A DNA stretch of 10,814 bases from NCBI GenBank assembly GCA_002293845.1, contig DBEA01000006.1, forward strand, positions 6,079 to 16,892, read 5' to 3'. Below, piece after piece: positions 1 to 6,979 of the stretch (positions are counted from its first letter, which is position 1; each line of letters begins with the position of its first letter). Position numbers and translations under genes: made by a program. The notes below the pieces were generated by a model that saw only the letters and a list, made by a program, of their open reading frames with translations, did no database searches and was not told the DNA's origin. Origin of the DNA: Patescibacteria group bacterium UBA918 (GTDB taxonomy: Bacteria > Patescibacteriota > Minisyncoccia > Phycocordibacterales > UBA918).

Positions 1-1001
1 ACGTAGAACTGTGGCTTGTAACCAGTAAAGAACGGAGTGTGGCGACCGCCCTCATCTTTCGAGAGGACGTATACCTCGGCCTCGAATTCGGTGTGCGGAG
101 TAACGGAACCGGACTTGGCCAAAACCTGACCGCGGTGCACATCCTCCTTCTTCAGACCGCGGAGCAAGATACCAGCGTTGTCGCCGGCCTGACCCTGATC
201 AAGAGACTTGTTGAACATCTCGACACCAGTGACGGTAGTCTTGGCGGTGTCCTTGATACCAACGATCTCGATTTCCTCGCCTACCTTAACGACACCGCGC
301 TCGATCTTACCAGTGACCACGGTACCGCGTCCTTCGATGGAGAAGATGTCTTCTACCGGCATCAAAAACGGCTTGTCGAGTTCACGAACCGGGTCTGGGA
401 AGTAAGAGTCCATAGTGTCGGCGAGCTCGATGATCTTATCGGCCCACGGACCGGTCTTCTCATCGAGAGCTTTGAGACCGGAGCCCTTGATGATCGGGGC
501 GTCCTTGTCGAAGCCGTTCTTAGCAAGAAGCTCGCGGAGCTCCTCCTCGACGAGCATGAGCATCTCCTCATCCTCGACCATGTCGCACTTGTTAAGGAAG
601 ACGATGATCTTAGGCACGCCCACCTGCTTCGCGAGAAGCACGTGTTCGCGGGTCTGCGGCATGGCGCCATCGGTGGCGGCCACGACGAGAATCGCGCCGT
701 CCATCTGGGCGGCACCGGTGATCATGTTCTTGATGTAGTCAGCGTGACCCGGAGCGTCGATGTGCGCGTAGTGGCGCTTAGGGGTCCAGTATTCGCTGTG
801 AGAGAGCGAGATGGTAATACCGCGCGCCTTTTCCTCAGGAGCCTTGTCGATATCCTCGACGGCCTTGACGTTAGCGCCGTACTCGCCACCCTTGGTGTTG
901 AGCACGTTTAGGATAGCAGCAGTGAGCGTGGTCTTACCGTGGTCTACGTGACCGATGGTTCCCACGTTCATGTGCGGCTTCGAACGATCGAAATCTGCCA
1001 T
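1..1001 (-). CDS. tuf: Elongation factor Tu, C-terminus beyond window
   Basis: This GTPase brings aminoacyl-tRNA to the ribosomal A site in the cytoplasm. Reading leftward from ATG 999-1001, 333 residues are visible of the usual ~395-400, so most of domain 3 lies outside the window. Seen: G1 GHVDHGKT (residues 17-24), switch region ending RGITI, G3 DAPGH (82-86; E. coli has Cys where this has Ala), G4 NKCD, and G5 GSGLKAL. The stretch from KNMITGAAQMDGA onward is near-identical to other EF-Tu proteins. The start is fixed by the family N-terminus (MADFDRSKPHMNVGTIGH). There is no Shine-Dalgarno; a 7-nt repeat array ends 5 nt before the ATG. It is the last gene of the classical str operon but is separated from fusA by an opposite-strand gene, so it needs its own promoter. 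The best guess is a weak -10 (TATAAG, 1086-1091) with no clear -35. Confidence 0.97.
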   Translation of the reverse strand, partial: MADFDRSKPHMNVGTIGHVDHGKTTLTAAILNVLNTKGGEYGANVKAVEDIDKAPEEKARGITISLSHSEYWTPKRHYAHIDAPGHADYIKNMITGAAQMDGAILVVAATDGAMPQTREHVLLAKQVGVPKIIVFLNKCDMVEDEEMLMLVEEELRELLAKNGFDKDAPIIKGSGLKALDEKTGPWADKIIELADTMDSYFPDPVRELDKPFLMPVEDIFSIEGRGTVVTGKIERGVVKVGEEIEIVGIKDTAKTTVTGVEMFNKSLDQGQAGDNAGILLRGLKKEDVHRGQVLAKSGSVTPHTEFEAEVYVLSKDEGGRHTPFFTGYKPQFY

Positions 1002-1006
1002 AATAA

Positions 1007-1041
1007 TTTAGGGATTAGGGTTCAGGGTCTAGGGATTAGGG
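1007..1041 (+). repeat. Five tandem 7-nt telomere-like repeats, G-quadruplex motif
   Basis: Five exact-length heptamers, consensus WTTAGGG, each end in AGGG. GGG tracts lie at 1011-1013, 1018-1020, 1025-1027, 1032-1034 and 1039-1041, every one separated by 4 nt, which fits the standard four-tract G-quadruplex pattern with one tract to spare. This is the template strand for tuf. The tuf mRNA therefore carries C-rich heptamers (CCCTAAT type) that end 5 nt before the start codon, where an SD would normally be. Confidence 0.85.
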
Positions 1042-1086
1042 AGCGCGCATGCGCGCTCAATCCTAAACCCTAAGCCCTATACCCTC
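1018..1086 (-). promoter_or_regulatory. Long hairpin in tuf leader around 18-bp palindrome
   Basis: A perfect 18-bp palindrome (1041-1058, GAGCGCGC then its complement) is flanked on the left by the GGG heptamers. On the right (1061-1086) lies a second heptamer series, CCCTAAG-like. The two series are complementary: after a 2-3 nt offset, about 19 of 24 positions pair. In the tuf transcript this gives a 5' G-rich arm with three GGG tracts, a GC-rich tip and a 3' C-rich arm running to the start codon. It could be a translational control structure for EF-Tu, but no known leader family is recognised. Confidence 0.6.
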
Positions 1087-1128
1087 TTATAAATGGCCCG
1101 CACACTGCTAACGCGCGTGAAAAAGCGG

Positions 1129-1186
1129 GATGTGTGCCTAAGTGGCAGTGGCGCGAGAACATCGCACTGCCGCCGGGGCACACATC
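1129..1186. repeat. Nested inverted repeat (58 bp)
   Basis: Outer arms GATGTGTGCC (1129-1138) and GGCACACATC (1177-1186) pair perfectly. Inner arms GGCAGTG (1144-1150) and CACTGCC (1165-1171) pair perfectly in the same register, separated from the outer arms by a symmetric 5x5 internal loop and capped by a 14-nt loop. There is no U-tract on either side, so it is not an intrinsic terminator. It could be a small structured RNA, a protein-binding cruciform or a degenerate palindromic repeat. Confidence 0.65.
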
Positions 1187-1266
1187 GCATCTCAAAGAGC
1201 GCTTATTCCACACGGCGAATAGCCATGCACGAGTGCGGCCATCGTACAGCACTAGGGCCACGATTG

Positions 1267-1327
1267 CAACACTCATAGTGTTGACAGGTCTGGATATATG
1301 TACCAAAAGTGCGTTTTGTGATATATT
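1267..1327 (+). promoter_or_regulatory. Possible promoter/operator of the 1361 gene
   Basis: An extended -10 (TGA TATATT, 1319-1327) sits 34 nt before the start codon, with no good -35 at 16-18 nt. Upstream, a 7-bp inverted repeat CAACACT/AGTGTTG (1267-1283, 3-nt loop) overlaps a perfect TTGACA (1281-1286). That TTGACA has no matching -10 at normal spacing. The inverted repeat could be an operator. All of this is inferred from motifs only. Confidence 0.3.
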
Positions 1328-1347
1328 GATGGCCGGGCAACATGGGT

Positions 1348-1356
1348 GGAGGAGGT
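1348..1356 (+). promoter_or_regulatory. Strong Shine-Dalgarno deciding start 1361
   Basis: GGAGGAGGT ends 4 nt before ATG 1361, an optimal spacing. It overlaps the alternative in-frame GTG at 1346, which argues against that start. It is one of only two strong SD sites in the window. Confidence 0.85.
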
Positions 1357-1360
1357 CAAA

Positions 1361-2005
1361 ATGCTACCCATTTTTCGTACCTTGGGAGTCGTACTGTTTG
1401 TTTCAGTGTCATCTATCTACGCCTGGGCAGACGAGTGGGGCCAACATCCCTGGTTCAGGGACTATGCGCCTTTGCCCATCGGCGGCGAGTATACGCCGCC
1501 GGCATGGCTGAATACTTGCCCCGCCCTAGTGGCCGGAGCAGAGGTCAGCACCACCACGAGCTGTCTTTCGCCTATCGTCGGAACGAAAACGGACACTTCG
1601 TTCGTCTTCGATGAAAAGCGATGGATTGAGCTCGACCGGATCAACCGGCAAGTGAACGCTACTATCGGGCAGGACGGGGTCGTGACGCTGGAGGAGGCCA
1701 TCGTCGCGGCAGTGGAGAAAAAGAGGTTGGCTGTCGATGCCGGCTTCCCTATCTTCATACTGGCCTACGCGGTCGTCGAAGCACCGATGGAGGCATCCGA
1801 CAGCTCGATCAACGACACCGAGCACCTCGTACTCCTGCTGGTGTTCAACACCAGAGCATTCGCCCTCGATAGCCTGATTGACGACGTCCTGCCGTGGCAG
1901 TACTCGCCACACAGGATGTACGGCGCCGAGATCGATGGTCAGTGGAGGTCGGTCGCAGACGACCGCGACGACCCACTCGCCATCGCCCTCGAACTTTACG
2001 AGTGA
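1361..2005 (+). CDS. Secreted transglutaminase-like (BTLCP/DUF920-type) protein lacking catalytic Cys
   Basis: The product has 214 residues. A Sec signal peptide is clear: hydrophobic residues 8-20 and AWA|DE cleavage after residue 23. The mature part resembles the bacterial transglutaminase-like cysteine proteinase family. It has WIELDRINRQVNATI (88-102), then EEAIVAAVEKKRLAVDAGFP (111-130), which lines up residue by residue with the family's GDCEDYALxKRxxLxxAGxP block. It also has EHLVLLL (154-160) in place of the HAVL histidine block, and ALDSLIDDVLPW (168-179) for VLDN...PW. His155 and Asp170 are kept, but the nucleophile Cys is Ala113 and the Asp-Cys-Glu-Asp-Tyr motif is lost. The usual ~20-residue linker before it is also missing. 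It is therefore probably a pseudoenzyme, perhaps binding peptide or cell wall in the periplasm or outside the cell. The family match is from memory of the consensus. The gene interrupts the str operon on the opposite strand, with a strong SD and its own terminator, which suggests an insertion. Confidence 0.75.
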   Translation: MLPIFRTLGVVLFVSVSSIYAWADEWGQHPWFRDYAPLPIGGEYTPPAWLNTCPALVAGAEVSTTTSCLSPIVGTKTDTSFVFDEKRWIELDRINRQVNATIGQDGVVTLEEAIVAAVEKKRLAVDAGFPIFILAYAVVEAPMEASDSSINDTEHLVLLLVFNTRAFALDSLIDDVLPWQYSPHRMYGAEIDGQWRSVADDRDDPLAIALELYE

Positions 2006-2015
2006 GGCTCGTATC

Positions 2016-2056
2016 ACCGTCCCGCCTGGGTTTCCCCGGCGGGCGGTTTTCTTTTT
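2016..2056 (+). terminator. Intrinsic terminator of the 1361 gene
   Basis: Stem CCCGCC-t-GGG / CCC-c-GGCGGG (2021-2043) with a TTT loop, extended by ACCG/CGGT. It is followed by CGGTTTTCTTTTTC, a good U-rich tail. It begins about 10 nt after the stop codon. Confidence 0.88.
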
Positions 2057-2060
2057 CTAT

Positions 2061-2102
2061 AACACAAAACGGGCGGGCCGAAAGGCCTGCCCATTTTGTG
2101 TT
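2061..2102. terminator. Bidirectional terminator-like hairpin with GAAA tetraloop
   Basis: AACACAAAA (2061-2069) pairs with TTTTGTGTT (2094-2102). One C.A mismatch follows, then GGGC/GCCC, one G.T wobble, and GGCC/GGCC closed by a GAAA tetraloop (2080-2083), a stable GNRA loop on the plus strand. A-rich and U-rich flanks are present in both orientations, so it can serve as a second stop for the plus-strand gene and as the fusA terminator from the other side. Confidence 0.75.
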
Positions 2103-2130
2103 CCTAGCTTCTAAATTCTAGTTTTTAAAG
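2103..2130. repeat. Short degenerate 7-nt periodic tract
   Basis: Four consecutive 7-nt units with the rough consensus YCTARNT lie between the terminator and the long inverted repeat. They resemble the heptamers upstream of tuf and fusA but are not next to a start codon. They may be a decayed array or chance. Confidence 0.3.
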
Positions 2131-2139
2131 CGATTGACA

Positions 2140-2266
2140 TCAAACGCAGATTTTCGAGGGCAGTTTCGTTGACTGGAGGAAGTCTTGCGAGCGAGACGTA
2201 CATAGTAGTACGGCGACGAGCAAGACGACCGAAGTCAGCGGAAATGCGCCGAAAATGTGTGTTTGA
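2140..2266. repeat. 127-bp imperfect inverted repeat after fusA
   Basis: The outer 17-nt arms (2140-2156 and 2250-2266) match at 15 of 17 positions. Inside, in register within 1-3 nt, are a GGCAGTTTC/GAAATGCGCC pairing, TGACT (2170-2174)/AGTCA (2233-2237), GTCTTGC/GCAAGAC, and GTAC (2198-2201)/GTAC (2208-2211) around a 6-nt loop. The right end stops 1 nt short of the fusA stop codon. The compensated arm structure suggests a fusA 3' UTR structure or a MITE-like palindromic insertion. No U-tract follows. Confidence 0.65.
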
Positions 2267-2267
2267 A

Positions 2268-4439
<2,172 letters not shown>

Positions 4440-4442
4440 AAG

Positions 4443-4477
4443 ATTAGTAAGTAGAAATTAGTAGGTAGTAAGTAGTA
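4443..4477 (-). repeat. Five tandem 7-nt repeats before fusA start
   Basis: Five heptamers in the mRNA sense follow roughly YWCTAMY (for example TACTAAT, found twice). They end 3 nt before ATG 4439, in a leader with no SD. Unit length, copy number, spacing to the ATG and the central CTA match the tuf array at 1007-1041, although the sequence differs. The array is predicted to be largely single-stranded (few G residues). Confidence 0.75.
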
Positions 4478-4527
4478 GTACTTTCTTGATAAATAAAGAG
4501 CGCAAACACGCCCGCGAAAGTGCCGGT

Positions 4528-4556
4528 ACTATACGGGAAAACCGGGACTAAATCAA
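4528..4556 (-). promoter_or_regulatory. Sigma70-type promoter of fusA
   Basis: TTGATT (-35, 4556-4551), a 17-nt spacer and TATAGT (-10, 4533-4528) on the minus strand. The predicted start near 4521 gives an ~80-nt leader that includes the heptamer array. It lies just downstream of the rpsG 3' element, so fusA can be expressed independently of rpsL-rpsG. Confidence 0.75.
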
Positions 4557-4592
4557 TGGCGACGCTCATCAAAATAGATCCTCATACGGGTG

Positions 4593-4708
4593 ATTTAAAT
4601 TTAGAGTGCGAGACAAGGCGAAAGCCCCAAAAATTCGTGAGCCGTATCTGGACATACGGTGAGCGAATTTTTGGGGCTTTCAACGCAGTATCGTGCCGAA
4701 ATTTAAAT
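4593..4708 (-). terminator. Bipartite 3' element of rpsG with nested hairpin
   Basis: A 116-bp nested inverted repeat in perfect register. It has outer ATTTAAATTT arms (4593-4602, 4699-4708), 18-nt unpaired stretches on each side, then a 17-bp perfect stem (4621-4637/4664-4680). A TGAG/TGAG internal loop follows, then CCGTAT/ATACGG (4642-4647/4654-4659). It begins inside the rpsG stop codon. In the rpsG sense the unpaired parts carry TACTGCGTTGAA (4690-4679) and TTCGCCTTG (4622-4614), both repeated in the rpmB 3' element. The U-tract is inside the stem, so termination is likely but not of the simplest form. Confidence 0.75.
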
Positions 4709-5178
4709 TACCAAGCGAAGTGAGCGAAGGCCCGGTTAGCCTCGGCCATCTTATGCACGTCATCGCGCTTCTTCACCGCGTTGCCTTCGTTCTTGGCGGC
4801 CAAGAGTATTTCGGCGGCGAGGGCCTTGAACATCGGTACTCCCTTCTGGCCACGAGCGCCGCTGATGATCCAACGGAGCGCCAAGCTGGTGCGACGCTCG
4901 GGACGAACCTCGCGCGGTACTTGGTAGTTAGCGCCGCCCACGCGTCGAGAGCGAACCTCCATCAAAGGACCGGCGTTCTGCATAGCGGTCTTGAAGACCT
5001 CTACCGGATCGCCTCCTTCCTTATCGTTCTTGATGACCTCGAAAGCGGCATACACCACTTTACGAGCGGTCTCCTTCTGGCCACGAAGCATCACGTAGTT
5101 GATGAGCTTCTCCACCATCTCGTCGCCGAACTTCACGTCCGGTCCCGGGATATTTCGTTTCTTTACTGGTCTTCGCAT
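4708..5178 (-). CDS. rpsG: 30S ribosomal protein S7
   Basis: S7 nucleates assembly of the 30S head by binding the 3' domain of 16S rRNA, and it contacts E-site tRNA. The product has 156 residues, the normal bacterial length. It opens MRRPVKKRNIPGPDVKFGD and contains VGGANYQVP with downstream RWIISGAR (the conserved basic beta-hairpin and helix). It ends in the helical AEANRAFAHFAW. Start ATG 5176-5178 has a modest SD (AGGA, 6 nt spacing), one of the few in the window. It lies 49 nt after rpsL with no terminator in between, so the two are cotranscribed. The stop codon TAA overlaps the outer arm of the 3' hairpin element. Confidence 0.98.
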   Translation of the reverse strand: MRRPVKKRNIPGPDVKFGDEMVEKLINYVMLRGQKETARKVVYAAFEVIKNDKEGGDPVEVFKTAMQNAGPLMEVRSRRVGGANYQVPREVRPERRTSLALRWIISGARGQKGVPMFKALAAEILLAAKNEGNAVKKRDDVHKMAEANRAFAHFAW

Positions 5179-5227
5179 AATGTTCCTGGATAAATCTAAA
5201 GCGATGATTATTAATTTTGTTTAACCG

Positions 5228-5635
5228 CTATTTTGGTCTCTTCGCGCCGTAACGACTGCGGCCCCGACGACGCTTGTCTACTCCGGTCGAGTCGTACTTG
5301 CCGCGAACGATGGTGTAGTTGACGCCGATGTCCTTAACGCGGCCACCACGCACCAATACCACGGAGTGCTCCTGGAGAGTGTGGCCGATGCCCGGAATGT
5401 AGGCCGTGATCTCCTTACCGTTAGTGAGACGCACACGGGCGATCTTACGAATAGCGGAGTTCGGTTTGCGCGGAGTCTTAGTGGTCACACGAGTGCAAAC
5501 ACCACGCTTGAAAGGAGAGGTGTATTCGTTCGGGCGGTTCTTGATCTTGTCGAAACCGCTCGCCAAAGCGATGACCTTGCTCTTGCGAGCCGGGTTCACG
5601 CGCTTCTTCTTTATGAGTTGCTTGATGGTTGCCAT
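5228..5635 (-). CDS. rpsL: 30S ribosomal protein S12, variant decoding loop
   Basis: S12 is a decoding-centre protein that controls accuracy and streptomycin response. The product has 135 residues from ATG 5633-5635 (MATIKQLIKKKR); the longer in-frame start six codons upstream does not match the family. Seen: KRGVCTRV (43-50), TPRKPNSAIRK (54-64), QEHSVVLVRGGRVKD (88-102) and YGAKRPK at the end. Three oddities against E. coli stand out. First, an extra ~13 residues lie near 26-41, before KRGVCT. Second, Arg56 replaces the lysine known as K42/K43, a classical streptomycin-resistance position. Third, one residue is missing after KD, giving KDIGV where most have KDLPGV, so the conserved proline is absent. 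There is no SD; the leader is short if the -10 at 5659-5664 is used. Confidence 0.97.
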   Translation of the reverse strand: MATIKQLIKKKRVNPARKSKVIALASGFDKIKNRPNEYTSPFKRGVCTRVTTKTPRKPNSAIRKIARVRLTNGKEITAYIPGIGHTLQEHSVVLVRGGRVKDIGVNYTIVRGKYDSTGVDKRRRGRSRYGAKRPK

Positions 5636-5658
5636 ATGTAAATAAGCCCGCACACTCT

Positions 5659-5664
5659 ACTATA
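5659..5664 (-). promoter_or_regulatory. Possible -10 box of rpsL
   Basis: TATAGT on the minus strand lies 23 nt before the rpsL ATG, which would give a leader of roughly 17 nt. There is no convincing -35 at 16-18 nt; TTGCAA occurs but only 11 nt upstream. Confidence 0.35.
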
Positions 5665-5743
5665 AATGAATAATTTTGCAATACCGCCACGGCCTTGGAA
5701 ATGGCCACACCATTACATCTGCGCGCCAGAGAAAAGAAACGGC

Positions 5744-5791
5744 CCCGCGCTCTACCTAGGCTTGGGAGGGTGCAAGCCGAGGGAGCGCGGG
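5744..5791. repeat. Strong GC-rich hairpin upstream of rpsL
   Basis: CCCGCGCTC (5744-5752) pairs with GAGCGCGGG (5783-5791). Inside, three pairs and a one-base mismatch lead to GGCTTG (5759-5764)/CAAGCC (5773-5778) with an 8-nt loop, about 18 bp in all. Read on the minus strand the loop is CACCCTCC, an anti-SD-like sequence; read on the plus strand it is SD-like. It could be part of the 3' end of the upstream protease message or an extended rpsL leader structure. No known ribosomal leader is recognised. Confidence 0.6.
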
Positions 5792-5797
5792 ACCGGA

Positions 5798-5832
5798 GGG
5801 AAAAGACCTGACCGCCGAGGTCTTTCCCTTTT
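5798..5832. terminator. Probable terminator hairpin between M50 gene and rpsL
   Basis: GGG-a-AAAGACCT (5798-5809) pairs with AGGTCTTTCCC (5818-5828) around an 8-nt loop, followed by TTTT on the plus strand. On the minus strand, where it would stop protease transcription before rpsL, the U-tract lies inside the stem, so efficiency in that direction is uncertain. Confidence 0.5.
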
Positions 5833-5881
5833 GGAAAAACATTCGCGTCTATGATAGCACGGGAGCCAGTCGAAGCCAATA

Positions 5882-6523
5882 TCAGAAGCTTTGTCCGGTG
5901 ATGATGAAGAAAACGGCCTGTACCAAGGTCGAAAACGGCTTCCAAAATATCTGGATAAAGATGAAAATGAACAAGAAAGTGCCGATGAGGCCGAAACGCT
6001 CGAATTGCGCCAGGAAATTGCGGTAGGCCATGGCCCAAGACACTGGCAAGAACGGCTGGATGATCTTCGAGCCGTCAAGCGGCGGAAAAGGGATCATATT
6101 AAAGAAAGCCAGCAGGATGTTGATGTAGACGATGTAGGCGGCCAAACTCACGAAGGCCGGTCCGAGAGTCAGGAAGTCGGCAAAGCGGATCACAACTCCG
6201 AATATGAGCGCGATCAGTAGGTTGGTGGCCGGTCCAGCCGCCGCCACCAGCGCTTCTCCCCACTTCTGATCCCGCAGGTTGTAAGGATTATAGGGAACCG
6301 GCTTGGCCCAGCCAAAAAGAATCCCCGCGTTGGTGATAAGTAATAGAGCGGGTACCAAGACCGAACCTATGGGATCGATATGCACCAAAGGATTCGGGGA
6401 CAAGCGGCCTTGAAGCCTGGCGGTCGGGTCTCCCAGGCGATCGGCGGCGAAGCCGTGCGCCATTTCGTGAAGCACGATGGAGATAATGAGGGCGATTATT
6501 ACTACTATAGTAGCTGGATCCAT
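5882..6523 (-). CDS. Site-2 protease family (M50) membrane metalloprotease
   Basis: This is an intramembrane zinc protease, 213 residues from ATG 6521-6523. TM helix 1 carries the HExxH motif as HEMAHG (19-24). The third zinc ligand is Asp150 in NMIPFPPLDG (142-151), the family's NxxPxxxLDG motif. Other hydrophobic segments lie near 55-70, 91-115, 123-141 and 178-206. This is the short, PDZ-less form typical of SpoIVFB/rhomboid-sized members, which cut membrane-anchored regulators or signal-peptide remnants; the substrate here is unknown. A longer in-frame start at 6628 would add a charged, non-conserved 35-residue extension reaching into the 6533-6647 inverted repeat, so the shorter start is preferred. 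Neither start has an SD. It is divergent from rpmB. Confidence 0.9.
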   Translation of the reverse strand: MDPATIVVIIALIISIVLHEMAHGFAADRLGDPTARLQGRLSPNPLVHIDPIGSVLVPALLLITNAGILFGWAKPVPYNPYNLRDQKWGEALVAAAGPATNLLIALIFGVVIRFADFLTLGPAFVSLAAYIVYINILLAFFNMIPFPPLDGSKIIQPFLPVSWAMAYRNFLAQFERFGLIGTFLFIFIFIQIFWKPFSTLVQAVFFIITGQSF

Positions 6524-6532
6524 AAGAGTAAG

Positions 6533-6647
6533 GAGGCTGAAAATAGCGAATTGCTGTGTTGCGGCCTGTGGTACTACCTTACATATTGCCACATATTGCT
6601 CGGTCCGTTCCTCGGCCGCGTCTTGCACTTCATCTATTTTCAGCCTC
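6533..6647. repeat. 115-bp nested inverted repeat between M50 gene and rpmB
   Basis: Outer 14-bp perfect arms GAGGCTGAAAATAG (6533-6546) and its complement (6634-6647) share one register with inner 6-bp arms GCGGCC (6561-6566)/GGCCGC (6614-6619). The centre holds a tandem 10-mer, ACATATTGCC then ACATATTGCT (6581-6600). It lies in the divergent promoter region. It could act as a regulatory cruciform, a structured leader of the protease gene or a palindromic insertion. It also shares ACTTCATCTA (6627-6636) with the rpmB 3' element (6993-7002). Confidence 0.6.
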
Positions 6648-6695
6648 TTCCAAACTATGGTAGCGCAAAAACCCAGGTCTTCAAAGCGCTGACCG

Positions 6696-6723
6696 TTGCA
6701 AAATCGCCGCCCTATGGTAGTAT
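6696..6723 (+). promoter_or_regulatory. Promoter of rpmB, near-leaderless transcript
   Basis: TTGCAA (-35, 6696-6701), a 16-nt spacer and TAGTAT (-10, 6718-6723) preceded by TGG, an extended -10. The predicted start near 6730 leaves only about 4 nt before ATG 6734. The upstream in-frame ATG 6722 lies inside the -10 and so cannot be the start. Confidence 0.55.
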
Positions 6724-6733
6724 GGCGGCCACT

Positions 6734-6976
6734 ATGGCTAAGACCTGTGAAATAACCGGCAAGTCCACCCAGATCGGTGGCCGCTACTCTAACCGCACGC
6801 GCGCGACGCAGTTTAACCCTTGCGGCAAGGTTCGCCGTTCCCCAAACCTGCAGAAAAAGCGCATCTTCGTACCGGAGATCGACTCTTACGTGACGATCAC
6901 CGTCTCCACCAAGGGCCTGCGCACTATTGCTAAGAATGGCGCCTATAAAACTCTCAAAGAAGCCGGCTTGATTTAA
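6734..6976 (+). CDS. rpmB: 50S ribosomal protein L28
   Basis: L28 is a small large-subunit protein needed for late 50S assembly. The product has 80 residues, starting MAKTCEITGKSTQIGG, followed by RYSNRTRATQFNPCGKVRR and NLQKKRIFVPE. It ends in SVTITVSTKG-type and LRTIAKNGAYKTLKEAGLI segments. Length and pattern fit the bacterial L28 family; the N-terminal CxxxGK start is of the cysteine-containing kind, but only two cysteines (5 and 30) remain, so no zinc knuckle is expected. The start was chosen from the family N-terminus and promoter position. There is no SD. It is a single-gene unit, followed by a 3' element and terminator, and it converges with the metallo-beta-lactamase-fold gene. Confidence 0.96.
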   Translation: MAKTCEITGKSTQIGGRYSNRTRATQFNPCGKVRRSPNLQKKRIFVPEIDSYVTITVSTKGLRTIAKNGAYKTLKEAGLI

Positions 6977-6979
6977 TTT

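Larger units (their letters stand above)
1087..1360. other. Intergenic region, non-coding, with one hairpin
   Basis: This is the gap between the tuf leader and the plus-strand gene at 1361. Short open frames are present but have no SD, no protein-like composition and overlap each other on both strands, so no gene is called. It contains the hairpin at 1129-1186, a 7-bp inverted repeat at 1267-1283 and promoter-like sequence near 1281-1327. Nothing is recognised in 1190-1265. Confidence 0.6.

Noticed and set aside
39..911. 290-residue open frame on the plus strand
   Set aside because: It is antisense to tuf, which is near-identical to known EF-Tu; this is the GC-rich antisense shadow and has no SD.
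1093..1306. Overlapping short ORFs on both strands upstream of the 1361 gene
   Set aside because: There is no ribosome site, composition is Arg/His/Cys-rich and shadow-like, and they overlap the 1129-1186 hairpin.
4520..4723. Small plus-strand ORF (67 aa) across the rpsG 3' element
   Set aside because: It reads through a palindromic terminator element and a minus-strand promoter, has no SD and encodes no recognisable domain.
5744..5791. tRNA-like or riboswitch-like fold
   Set aside because: There is no T-loop GTTCRA, acceptor CCA or known aptamer consensus; it is a single extended hairpin.
6530..6536. AGGAGG on the plus strand near the M50 start as a ribosome site
   Set aside because: It is on the strand opposite the protease gene, and no plus-strand start codon lies at a usable distance.
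6581..6600. Tandem 10-mers as a CRISPR or iteron array
   Set aside because: There are only two adjacent copies with no spacers, and no cas genes or replication protein nearby.
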